From Lateolabrax maculatus (taxonomy: Eukaryota > Chordata > Actinopteri > Acropomatiformes > Lateolabracidae): a DNA stretch of 64,000 nucleotides. Within the stretch, counting starts at the first letter, position 1. Each line of letters begins with the position of its first letter. Below the pieces are notes generated by a model that was not told the DNA's origin, did not search any database, and saw only the letters and a list, made by a program, of their open reading frames with translations. Shown in pieces: positions 34,101 through 44,619 of this stretch. Location of the stretch: the NCBI GenBank assembly GCA_031216445.1, contig CM062214.1, forward strand, positions 20,079,001 to 20,143,000, given 5' to 3'. The position numbers and the translations under genes were made by a program.

Positions 34101-37100
34101 AGGACTCTGATGAGCGAGCTATTGCATATGGATTCACTGGCCTGACGTATAACCTGAGGAGCCCTGCGCCCAATCACAATCCTGCTCCTCCCGCTGTGCA
34201 CGCAATATCTCTTGTCAAAACAACCAGGTTGACAAAGAGCTGCCCTTTTGTCAAACCTGTTTGTCATTAAAAAAAAAAAAAAAAGAAAGAGGAGCCTAAT
34301 ATCCTCCTTTCAAGAGTTAGTGTGGGGTAGGCTTGTTTGTAGGTTGCTTAGTTTTTCGTTTTCAAACGACAAACACAAAGAGCTGCCTGTTCAACCAGAC
34401 AGCGTGGACTGCAGGCTATTTCTGCAGTACTGGAACTATGGTAGCTCCTCAGGCACTCTCCCAACACCAGCCTGAACTCTGAAATGTTCAATATTCTCTT
34501 CTGCGGCACAGCAGTGTATGTTTATTGCTTCAAGGTGCTGTGATATCATAGATACAGGGTGAGCATAAAATAGATCAAACTGTGACCTGGGAGCCATTGA
34601 CGGATCACTGCTGAGGCAGACCCTGACAGGAGTGGGAGATGTTCAGAAGGAGCATCGATAAAAAAACTTCTATATTCACACTCATGCAACTGGAGTAGTG
34701 GACGTCAAGCCAAAACTGTATTACACAGCTGGAATGAGGGAAGTTAGCCTTTTTCTTTTAAAACAAAATGGCTTTTGGCAGAATGAGGCCTGATTCGTGA
34801 GAGCAGCTCAAATAACACAAATAACGAGACCCAGATGTTTCATACACACTACGACCCAAAAATGAGTATGACATCTGGCTATTTCCTGGTAAGAGATTCT
34901 ATGAAAATGTTACCATTTCAATTTAATAAACCTATTTCCACCCCTGCTGCTGATACTCAAGATTTCTACCCATGCTGACTAACTGCTGGAGCAATCTGAG
35001 GGTCTCTCTGGATGAGTGACTCTGCTTAATGAATTAGCCTCATGCTGATTAAAATGTGCTCCCAAATCTACCGAGGCGCTGCCCTACTTTTCACTCCGTT
35101 TCTCCCAAACAGTTATGCAGTTCTCCAGGGGTTGTTAAGGTAGAAGAGTGAAACAGGGCGAGGATGGGGATAGCTGGAGATGACCGGGGAAGGGGGGGGG
35201 CAGTAACTAGGGGAAGAGCTGCTACAACACGGCAGATGGCAGCAGTAAAGTCTGACAGTTAGGTGGACCGCCCTGAAGTGAGAGTTCATAGATTCAACCC
35301 GGGGTACAGTTGGATGAGATGGTGTCCAGGCATCCTTGAGCTATACGGCAAACTCCTACTTGTGCTCACTGGCTGGGATTCTTTGGGATTTAAAGCTGGG
35401 ACCAATCTGTCTGATCATATGCTCAAAATCTGGTTTATCACTATCGATGTGAAAACATTTTGTCTTTGAAGTTAACAAGCCAGGCATTCGCCCACTCCTG
35501 CTTGACTCACCCATTTATATTAATGTGTCAGTAGAGCAGAAGAAGAGAGACGGACAGAAAGTGGGAGACAGAACAGAGAGAGAGAGAGCTACGGAAACAG
35601 AAACAGAAAAAAAAAAAGGTTAGAGGGAAGGAACAGAACAAAGGGAGGGTGCTCCCGAAGGCAGCAGAACAGCACACATCATACCAATCATCATCATCTC
35701 CACCAACAGGATCTACAGGAGGCCTTTGTGCCCCCGGGGTGCCTCCCACACACCTCAGCCCTGTATGAGCCCCCTGTCCCCCATGCTGTCCTAAATAGCA
35801 CACAGCGTCTGTCCAACACCATGACCCATTTATTATGCTCTGACCTCGCGAGACAGCATAACACAGAGATCAAACTGCATTAGCCTCAATCTTAAACCAA
35901 CAAGGGAGAGCTGTGTGTTGTTCTGCTTGAAAAACCCACCCAAACCTCAGCTACCTTTTGGGGGCAACGTCTCGGGAGTTGAAAGGAACTGCAGATGCTG
36001 CTTATCTTGCACTGCAGTGTGCTCTCGCTCTTGGATCAATGATGTAGTTAGTGATCACATTTTTCATGCAAAAACAGACCTTAAGCTCATGTGCCCACTG
36101 CAGCACCAGAAGAAACAGGCAAAGCAGCAATTCAGCAAGTCCTGAACTGGAGTTACATGAGCTCACAAATAATTTAGAACTGGGTGGGTATGCTGTGGGC
36201 GTGCACAAAATACTGAGCAGTATTAGTGAAGTAAATACTGGTTCAGCAGAATGTACAGAAACCAAACCTTTTTCTCGCTAAACTCGCCGTCCCTCCCTGG
36301 TGGGGTGGACGTTATTTAATCCACAGACTATGCAAACAGGAAGGCATTGTCCCTGTTACAAGGAAGTAATGTTTGTAAGTACTCACAATCGCAGCTGTAA
36401 TCTGGTGAAACCATCAGCTGCACAATGCAGGGTCAGGTCATGCAGGCACACAGACACATGCAACCACAGGTGTTTACAGTGATCTGATGAAATTAGATCA
36501 AAATGATGAGGCTGTGGTGTGTGGTGCACAGGGTGGCTCTTATTTAGCGTTCTGTGTCATTGCCTCTGTGCACCCCAAATAAACACACGCAGGGCAATAG
36601 TGCTGGCACACTCTCTGAGATGGAACAAAACCGTCCCTTCAGCCGAGAACAGAACCACAGAGGGGAAGAAGCCCGCGGTGCTTATTGGTATTCCCTCCAG
36701 CTGATCCTCATGGATACAGACACTCTCCCACTCGGAGCTCACACAGGGAAACGGGAAGAGAAGCAGAGACGGAGAAGGAGAGAGCGACAGGGAGCACATC
36801 TTTGACTGTGGTCAGAAAGCTGGCCCAACATCTCCTCCTCCTCCTCCTCCTCCTCTCATCTTCATCCCACAGCTGCCTATGTGACCACACTTTGTTGCAA
36901 AACCTCCCTTTAGAGAAGTACGCCTCATCACAATGAAAGAAAAAAGGAGTTTGACGTCTTAAGTTTCCTGAGTGACTTTGAATGAATTTCTTAAGATGTT
37001 TTTTCTATTATCTCATAGACAAGCTGGTTCAGGATAAAATCAATAGCCCATTAGCACAGACAGCATCTGCTTGCCCCCGTGGACTTGGAGAGTATTAGAT

Positions 37101-39604
37101 GAGATTCAATTAAGATAAATATGCAGCTATATTCAATGTACTGATTCAAAATGAGAGAGTGAATAGAGCCAATGACGCAGCAGGGTTGGTGAAGGGTCAA
37201 GCAGCTCATTAGTTGTGAAAAACATAACAGACCTAAAAAAAAAAAAAAGAGAGAGAATATAAAACGGGGGATAATAGTTGCCATTTAATGATTCACAACA
37301 CACAGAAAACAGCAAATTTTATGGTTAATTATAGTGATGTGATGGCTAATATGTTGGCTTTTGTCCACTGACACGAGTGTTAGAGAACCACAACAGATGA
37401 AGCACAAGGTTCACGTAAGGACAGACATGTCACTGAGGAATGGCACGCAAATCTCTACAGAGCTGCCATCCAGTGAGGGTTAAAGACAGTTTCTGGAAGC
37501 GGGCCACTTCAACGGAGGTGTTGCATCATCTTTGGCCTCTAACCCACTATATCTGCTGCACAATGGCTTTTTGAGGAGCAAAACTGGAATGTCATTTGAG
37601 GCCAACAAAAGGAGGAAAAGCATAATTACACAGTCCAGTGGCAATAAACCAGCCAAACTGCCAGATACGTAGTTCCATTATATTGTGTTGGTGGGTATGC
37701 CACGAACATCCAATTGCTTGCTTGAGAAGCTGGCGTCATTTATAAGAGTTAGTGTTACATTTTAATCTGAAGTATCTGCAGTTGCTCACAGGGTAGCAGG
37801 GGAGTTTTAATAAAACGTAAACAGGCCAAAAATAACCTGCCAGAGCCTTTTAGTGTGCATGATTCCACTGATGATTAGATTAAAATGTCACACTCTGCTT
37901 TTAAAGACTATAGGTGACAAAAGTGGCAGGCCCGAGGGCTCATACATATACTAAAAAGAGAAACAACCTGCTGCTCGATACTTGACAGACTTTCTGGTTG
38001 CGCAAGTCTCACACTTAAAAGAGCATTCCTGTCCTTTGTGTCACTGTGACTGAAAGCACCTGGCTTTAAACGCACACTCAGGTCGAACCATCACAGCCTT
38101 TAGGGGATTTTTCTGAACATTATACATTAACATTAGCAACTGGTTGAATGGTTTCCCCAAAAACATGTTAGTGCAAGGTTGACGTTTCTTTTGGGTGTTA
38201 TTTTTCTTATTTAAGCCAATGTTTTAAGGATAGAGGGAGTCATATGTTGTACAGATTGTAAAGCTCTTTCAGATCCAGTGTGACAGTAATCAGGACATTT
38301 CTCTGTGTGATTTTAATCCCCTCTTTGCTGTCAGCTTAGAATTAATGTTTCCAAAACAGTACCATTTTTTTTCTCCGCACACAATCATTATTCTGTGTGA
38401 AATGTACGACATTGTGAGGATGTCTTTAGTGGTAAATAAAAATGATGTGATCGCAATGGTAAATGACCACATGGACAAAAAATCTATTGTATTCTCAGAA
38501 AAAAAAGTTACATTGTGTATTATTTCAGAGAAGACCCTTCTTCATCTGCTATGATACTATATGTCCTAAATGTCAGCGTAACTCAATGGTTAACATGAGT
38601 TGGGCACCCACCACTACATGTTAAATAAAGTGGGATAAAGATAAAAGTTGAGGCATTGAGTGACCATAAAATCAGAAACACCTACAATAAACCCAGTACT
38701 TAGGACTTTCAGTTTCTGTTTAGACTATTACTTCATTAGTTTTTGTACTGACTCAATTTCAGGGTAAACTTTGAGGCTGTACTCTGCATGTGCAGCTGTT
38801 GCATTGGACTGTATCGTCTATGAAGTGTAATACTCAGTCCATCGTACTCGGTTGGTGGAGGACAAATATTCAAAAAACACTCCCAACCCAGTACAACTTT
38901 GCCACAAACTACAGCATACAGAGATCCATCAAAAACAAGTATTTAACACAAGATCACTGCACTGGGTTACAATGTACAGGGACTCTGTGTAAACCTGTGT
39001 AAATATTCTCCCATGGGAATATTTTGCACGTTTCTTGAACTGAAAACATTTGGGCTGAACACCAATTCCTGACAAAAAAATAAATAAATAAATAAAATAA
39101 AAACGATTACACAATCGATACGGAGAGTAATGTTGAGTTTCAGCCCTAACAACCGACGGCAGGCAGCGCAGGCAGATTACTGCTCCTGTCTGGACGTCGT
39201 CAGATACGCGGACAAGCCCGTGTCACGTCCCGACCAGGACCCGGTCCAGAGGGACAGACACTTCGTACCAGCCCGCCGTCTTCCTCTGTCACGTCCTCGG
39301 TGTCTCACGGGCTTAAAAAACAAAAAAAAAAAAACAAAGAAAAAAAAAAGGCTCTTTGTTGGGGGGGGAAATGCGCGGCTGTAAAGCGGCGCAGCTGCTG
39401 CGCTTCTCGGCGGACAACAACGTGTCGCCGGATACGGTGCGGGACCTGCCGATCACCATCATCATCCTCATCCTCATCCTCCTCCTCCTCCTCACGCGCA
39501 ACGACGCCACCGCAGAATCACGCACGCACGACACTCACCATCCGGCTGCCGAGGTATTTCTCCACTTCGGATAAACTTCGCACGGACACGTTGGCGCTGG
39601 GCAT
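30327..39604 (-). CDS. tmcc3: Transmembrane and coiled-coil domain protein 3
   Basis: Four coding exons: 39604-39539, 32375-31390, 31128-30993, 30632-30327; 497 residues, close to human TMCC3 (477). The protein has a short unique N-terminus (1-22), the family motif SMRRGSSENNLDLDLSD (about 36-52), coiled coil 1 (about 70-150), a Ser/Pro-rich middle, coiled coil 2 (about 305-422) and two C-terminal membrane helices (about 434-456 and 466-482). The C-terminus VLLGKSINIMLAIITVILVC ... FWKNWDRLLYAVDKLL is closer to TMCC3 than to TMCC1/2 as I recall them. TMCC proteins sit in the ER membrane, with TMCC3 placed at three-way junctions. The order tmcc3-nr2c1-fgd6 supports the paralogue call. Confidence 0.92.
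31390..32375 (-). CDS. tmcc3: tmcc3 exon 2 (large central exon)
   Basis: The acceptor CCTCCATGTAG opens DRSTEGSFLNIPASMRRGSS and the frame runs 986 nt to donor ACAA|GTATGT. It encodes the family signature, coil 1 (LDSLQQKILKVTEQLKIEQT, then HVFEKKNQKSAQNIAQMQKK), the conserved block SKPREFANLIRNKFGSADNI and a Ser/Gly/Gln-rich linker (GQAQDLGQGQGQQAVGDSQS). That last block is typical of the whole TMCC family. Confidence 0.93.
35250..35405 (+). repeat. tRNA-derived SINE-like element
   Basis: The segment contains GTTCATAGATTCAACCC, a degraded Pol III B-box, preceded by GTGGACCGCCCTGAAGTGAG and followed by GGTGTCCAGGCATCCTTGAG. The latter resembles the body of a common teleost repeat (CCTTGAGCAAGGCACC type). 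It lies in the tmcc3 intron. Family name not assigned. Confidence 0.45.
36833..36855. repeat. (CCT)n trinucleotide repeat
   Basis: About seven CCT units inside the tmcc3 first intron. Confidence 0.8.
39076..39103. repeat. (AAAT)n microsatellite
   Basis: AAATAAATAAATAAAATAAA lies in the tmcc3 first intron, close to the CpG-rich first exon. Confidence 0.8.
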
Positions 39605-39925
39605 AATAATCCCGCGTCTGTGCTCGGCGAGGGGCCGCAGGTTCTCCAGCGCAGGACCGGGGCGAGTTCACAACTCACGCCTCATCTCGTATCCATGTTT
39701 AACCCCGTTTCTCTCTCCCCCTCTCTCTCTCTTTCTCTCTCCCTTTCTCTCCCTCACACACTCTCTCTCTCACACTCACACACTCACACACACTGGGGGC
39801 CCTCTTCAACACACAGAAACTGTGTGTGAGGCTGAACTCCGCCTCCTCTCTGCAGGGTGTCTGGGCGTGTTAACCCTTCCCTCCCCGCGCCGCTCTCCGG
39901 CCTGCGAGGGATGTGTGTGATCAGG
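39130..39925 (-). promoter_or_regulatory. tmcc3: tmcc3 CpG-rich promoter, 5'UTR and first exon region
   Basis: A CpG-rich block surrounds the first coding exon, unlike the AT-rich DNA on both sides. It includes ATC/CTC trinucleotide repeats (about 39,455-39,495) and a CT-then-CA tract (39,715-39,795) upstream of the ATG. No TATA box is evident. As a CpG promoter it may be bidirectional, because an exon-like plus-strand segment lies 1 kb further on. Confidence 0.55.
39539..39604 (-). CDS. tmcc3: tmcc3 first coding exon
   Basis: The ATG at 39604-39602 opens MPSANVSVRSLSEVEKYLGS and the exon ends with R-M at donor GGATG|GTGAGT, phase 0, joining DRSTEGSF. Only this methionine lies in frame upstream of the large exon within the CpG-rich block. 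TMCC genes commonly use several alternative first exons, so other N-termini are possible; the next usable ATG is residue 37 in exon 2. Confidence 0.72.
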
Positions 39926-40626
39926 GCCCAAATTAGGAAAAAAAAAAAATAAACTATATTCCCGCGATGAGATCGTAAAGGGCTCAACGCGTGGTTTTAG
40001 TTTATAGCCTTGTAAGAAACTTAGAATAAAAGAGTGTCTGAGATCAAATGTTTGGGAGTGAAAATAGATTTTTTTTAAAAAAAGTATGCTTCAAACCACA
40101 TGTGCTTTTTTTATCAGAGCAAAAATACCCAAGTATGCTGCAATGCTGTATATAAACCACTTGTGTATATATATATATAATATGTAAAAATAATCATTTT
40201 GTTTCAGTTAAAGGGGTGATCATTCTGTATAGGTAACCGCTGAAATGAGGAACTGAATATGCTTAGCACAGTCTGCAAGTAAAAGTTTAAAAATAATGTA
40301 TTAAACAAATCTGGCATTGGTATGGTAGGAAGTGGCCATTTTTACTTATTGTATAACTTATATGCGGACATGCAAGTTCATGACACATACAGTAGGTTGC
40401 AGATTGCAGGAAGGGTTTGGTCAACACCTTTTCACTCTGCTGAAAATCCTCTATAGCGTGTTATTTTTGTTGTTTTTTTTATCAGCTGCAGTTGCTTTAC
40501 ATTAATGTATTTATGATATTCTCCTTTAATAATACTGGGACACAGCTGATATGTCATTTGCTGGTTAAGTTAATATGAGATTCCTTCTATTTTTCATAAA
40601 ACCAGTTCAGTCTTCTTGTTTTGCAG

Positions 40627-40985
40627 CACCTCCACTGAAGCAGTCAAACCCAAAGCCCCAAGAAGCCATGGGAACAGTCCGACTGGCCCTATCACTCACA
40701 TTCATCCAGCTTGGAATGAGCTTATCCACCTAACTGTGAACAGAAAAGCCTGTGTTGCATCACAAATTGCTTAGCCTTTACAGTTACAGACAATACGCGT
40801 TTGTTCCTGCAGTCTGTAAACAGACGTTCTGAGAATCCTGTTTGTACAGACACAAATACAGTGAGGTGCACCATATGTTGAAATGTGTTAACCCTCTGTA
40901 CTTTAAAAAAAAAAAGGTCAAGTCAAGGGATGTGGTGATAAGATAGGGCTGTGGAGAATCAAATAAAGAAGCTACTGGATACACG
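40627..40985 (+). other. Terminal-exon-like segment of unknown gene or lncRNA
   Basis: A well-formed plus-strand acceptor (GTCTTCTTGTTTTGCAG) ends at 40,626. It is followed by a 48-codon open frame to a stop at 40,772-40,774 (contains PRSHGNSPTGPITHIHPAWN) and a polyadenylation signal AATAAA at 40,962-40,967. A second frame is also open, to 40,733. I do not recognise the peptide and found no upstream partner exon, so this may be a non-coding RNA exon or chance. Confidence 0.25.
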
Positions 40986-42255
40986 GGACAATGGACTTCT
41001 AAAAACAGCAGCAGACAATATCATTCATCTGGTCATCAAGTTTTAATGGTCTATCAGTGCCTTTAATTAGCTGGACACATTCACCGGGTAACTAAAGCAA
41101 AAGATATCTTACAGTCGCTGTCTTCTGTTCACCCATATCCACAGAGCCTTAATGAAAAATTGATCGGCTAATAACACACTGAGAGTCTAGTCCCTCGCAC
41201 AGCACCCTGCAACATCTTCCACCTTCACGTCACTTGACACGAAACACAACAATAAGTCACTGGGGTAGGATACAGATTTTGCATTATTAATTCAGGAGCA
41301 ACAAGTAAACAAGCTGCTGTGTTTATAGAAGCAGGGGCAGGTTCTAGGAAGCATGGTTACAGAGTTTTCTTGATATGTTAATTGACACTCAAGAGTCTCA
41401 TCAAGTGCGAAACATACTGTATTTGTTTCCAGTTTGTTCCAGACTTGAACTGCAAAGTTGTCCAGATAACTAAACTTGCATCAAGACAATCCCAACGTGG
41501 GCTGATAAGCAAGTACATGCCGCAGTCAAATTGTGGATTAGCACATTTGCTGAGGTAGAAGACAACATGTTCACAGGACTACAGTGCTCACCCCAAAAGC
41601 AAATGTTTGTGTGTACTGAGTCAGTTTCGTTAGTACTAGGTTACGTGAACCTGGTCAACAGACTCTCGTCACTTCTCTCCCTTGAAGGGTACTTTGACTG
41701 ACGAAGGTGGATCAGCTTGCTGTACTTGTTAATATTTTGGATACTCCACTGATGTCTGTGAATGCTTGAACTGATTATCTTATGTAGGCCGTTGTCTTTT
41801 GTCAATTTCACTGTTATTTTATATATTTTTTTTTACGTATTTAAAGAATTTTTTCAGCAATGACATTCGTGAGAAAAATATGACTTCCTTTTTAATTAGG
41901 AGACGCAGTTAACCGTAACTGCGACAGACAAAACTTCCCCTCTCTTCACCCGAGCAGAAAGCCTTTCATACTGCAGACTGCTGACCTCCCAATTTAGCCT
42001 AACTTGACTGAGCATGGATCCAACACAACATGTTTAATCACTGTTTGGTAGTCCACATCTGCTTTCCAGAATACTGACACAAACACAAAATTATGTTAAA
42101 AAGCACACTGAGACTGAAAAGCTACACTTGATTATTGCAAACAGTATATAAACATTAAATACAGTGAAGCATCTGGTAAGGCAACTACTAAGAATAAACT
42201 CCACCTATTCTTACTGATAGTCAATCAAAATGAAAGCTAACTTGAGTAAATAATG
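40986..42255. other. Intergenic DNA between tmcc3 and nr2c1
   Basis: AT-rich sequence with no supported exon. I looked for ndufa12, which lies here in human, on both strands and saw none of its conserved exons. Confidence 0.5.
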
Positions 42256-42259
42256 GAGA

Positions 42260-42962
42260 ACCATGACTGAAAGGCGTTTTTATTTTCCAATGACTTGACC
42301 ACCATTTTCCGTCCACATTAATTTGTCCAAAAGATGGAATCCATGAATTACCAAGTGCTGCCCATCGTAGCCTTCTTGGTGCATTCTATACACAAATCTA
42401 TATACAAAATTATTTTAGATCCACATGATGTCAAATGTTTGACAATTGATGCTGCCTGATCCTTTGGATTGGCAAACAAATAAGAAATAAAAGGTTATAA
42501 CCTTTAGCGATAACATCTCACAAATCAATTCACATTGAAAAGTTTTTCCTCATAATTATAAAATAAAAAAAGCATGACCATGTAGTAAAGCAGTGAAAAA
42601 CAAACCATCCCGATTCCTTCAAAGTACAAACAAGATCTGCAGAAAAAGGAAAGGCCTGGAGGCGATGAAGCATAAAATACTATGTACAATAAAAAGCGCA
42701 ATCTACTATGCAGGTTTCAGAGGTTCATTCCTGAATGGGCAGATATTGGCAGGTTCGCTTGCCTCATAAGTTGTGCTCTACTGACCGGTTACTGAGGAGT
42801 CAGGTAGGAGCAAGGTAAGAGTGAAAACAGAATTCCCATAGGATGCTGCGTCATAAATACAGTATGTCGTGACCACTTGGTGATCGTTCTGTGGAGCATT
42901 CTGACTGGCTGGCTGTCGAGTTTTTTACAGTCCAATGTTGCAATTACAAATGGCACAGCGTG
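42260..42962 (-). other. nr2c1: Probable nr2c1 3' untranslated region
   Basis: It follows the nr2c1 stop (42965-42963). A minus-strand AATAAA at 42284-42279 would give a 3'UTR of about 690-700 nt. Non-coding in all frames as far as I can see. Confidence 0.5.
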
Positions 42963-44619
42963 TCAGACCCCAGAGACCGCCTGGCTATTATAATCAGTGG
43001 ACTCCATTTTGAGGATGTAAGGGATGATGCTGTCGATCTGCACATTGCCAATGAGCCCGGCGAAAAACAGCTCCTCGGTGACAGCTGCACTGATCAGCCT
43101 TAGGGCAGGAAGACGCAGCAACAGCTTGGATAACCTGAGAACAACAGGAAAGGAGACATACAATGTATACATGGTGCTGTAGCAAGTACATCTATGATAT
43201 CATTACAAATCTGTTTTGCTGAATATAGAACAATTCTGTATTAGTACATCATCATCTTTCTGTCAATGAGCTGGCAATATGTAGAGGAAAAGCCTACTGA
43301 CCGATAGGAATCTTCTGGGTAGGTCCTGGTCACGTAGTCCTGCAGCTCCATGTAGGCCTTCTCCTGAAACCGCTCTATCTGTGGGGTGTTATCTATGCCT
43401 GGGTGATCTGGTACAAAAACAACACATGCACACAGTCAGACATGAGTCAATGCACATTTGGCCCTCTGTAAAACTGCCCTAATAGGAAGAAAAGAACTTG
43501 AAAATGTAATTTTCATTTTGTAAAATGGCCAGTTGTCTACACACCAGGACTAAAGAGAACGATGGCTTTGAGGTAGGCATATTCATAAGAGTCAGGGGAC
43601 AGCTTGATCATGCTGTTACAGAACTCCTGCATCCTCCAGATGTGCTCCATTACGAGTTTTACTCGCTCAGGGGACAGTTTCTCTGTAGGAGACAAAAAAA
43701 TGAAAAAAAGAGGAGAATTTGGGGGGTTAAAGATGTAAGAGGCCAAGAATCAGTATTGTTTTTAGTAAATTCAAGACATATTGTGCCACAAAATATAACA
43801 TGACAGATCGCAAGGTTTGCATGCCATAAATTGTTTTCCCCTTCGCCTCAAACTGAACTTTCTGGGTTTCTGAATGTGCATTCAAGTGTTAAACCTTGCA
43901 GGCCACCAACGGAAGAGCCCTCCTACCTTCCTGTAAGCTGGTCTGCAGATGGTTGATAATGGCACTTAAGATGGTACCAACATTCATAACGTTGGAGCAC
44001 TGTGCCAGACCCAGGGCAAAGAGTTCATTCCAGCAGGCTTTCATCAAGTTAATGTCATTGTCTTGTCCACTGCAAAATAAAATAAGATTAATTTTAATGT
44101 ACTATAGAGAACTGTGTGCCCACACAAAGGAAACCTAACTTAAATGTCATTTTATAACTGACATGTAATAAGACAGTCCAATGCCACTATTTAAAAAAAG
44201 GTGTATTTATGAATTAATGAAAAACCTTGTGACAAAGGCTTACCCAAGGGTTTGAAAGGCAGGAATAGAGCGTGCCCAGTGCATAGAGAGAAAAAGTAGC
44301 CGGGAAGCGGACTCACAGATGTAGTTGACATTGAGGTACTCTGGCACAGGCAAAGGCATCATAAGCTGAAAGAACAAATGTGAAAAATGTGTAATTTAAG
44401 TTAAATAAGTAGGGGTTTTAGTCCCAGTAGGATTTAATCCCAAGTGTCAGTGGCTGTAATTTTACCTTGAAAGGGATATGGCTGTCAGAGAGTATAGCTC
44501 CCTCCAACTCCACAACAGGACCTGATTGGTCCCCTGACATCAGCTGCATTGTGGCCTCCAAGGACTCTCCTGCTGAGACATCACCAGGGTGCAGGACTTT
44601 GGCCAGGGTGTCAAAAGCT
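42963..44619 (-). CDS. nr2c1: nr2c1 ligand-binding-domain exons
   Basis: Six exons encode the receptor core. They read ...DSHIPFKLMMPLPVPEYLN, then SASRLLFLSMHWARSIPAF (helix 3-5 signature), MKACWNELFALGLAQCSNVM, VMEHIWRMQEFCNSMIKLSP and EYAYLKAIVLFSPDHPGI, and finish RLPALRLISAAVTEELFF...IPYILKMESTDYNSQAVSGV. The strong FLSMHW and ALGLAQC motifs are NR2C hallmarks. All six phases agree. No natural ligand is established for the family. Confidence 0.95.

Larger units (their letters stand above)
32376..39538 (-). other. tmcc3: First intron of tmcc3
   Basis: About 7.2 kb with no supported exon. It contains a tRNA-SINE-like segment (35,250-35,405), a (CCT)n run (36,833-36,855) and an AAAT microsatellite (39,076-39,103). 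Open frames at 33,898-34,475 and 35,915-36,936 have no splice context or protein homology that I recognise. Confidence 0.6.
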
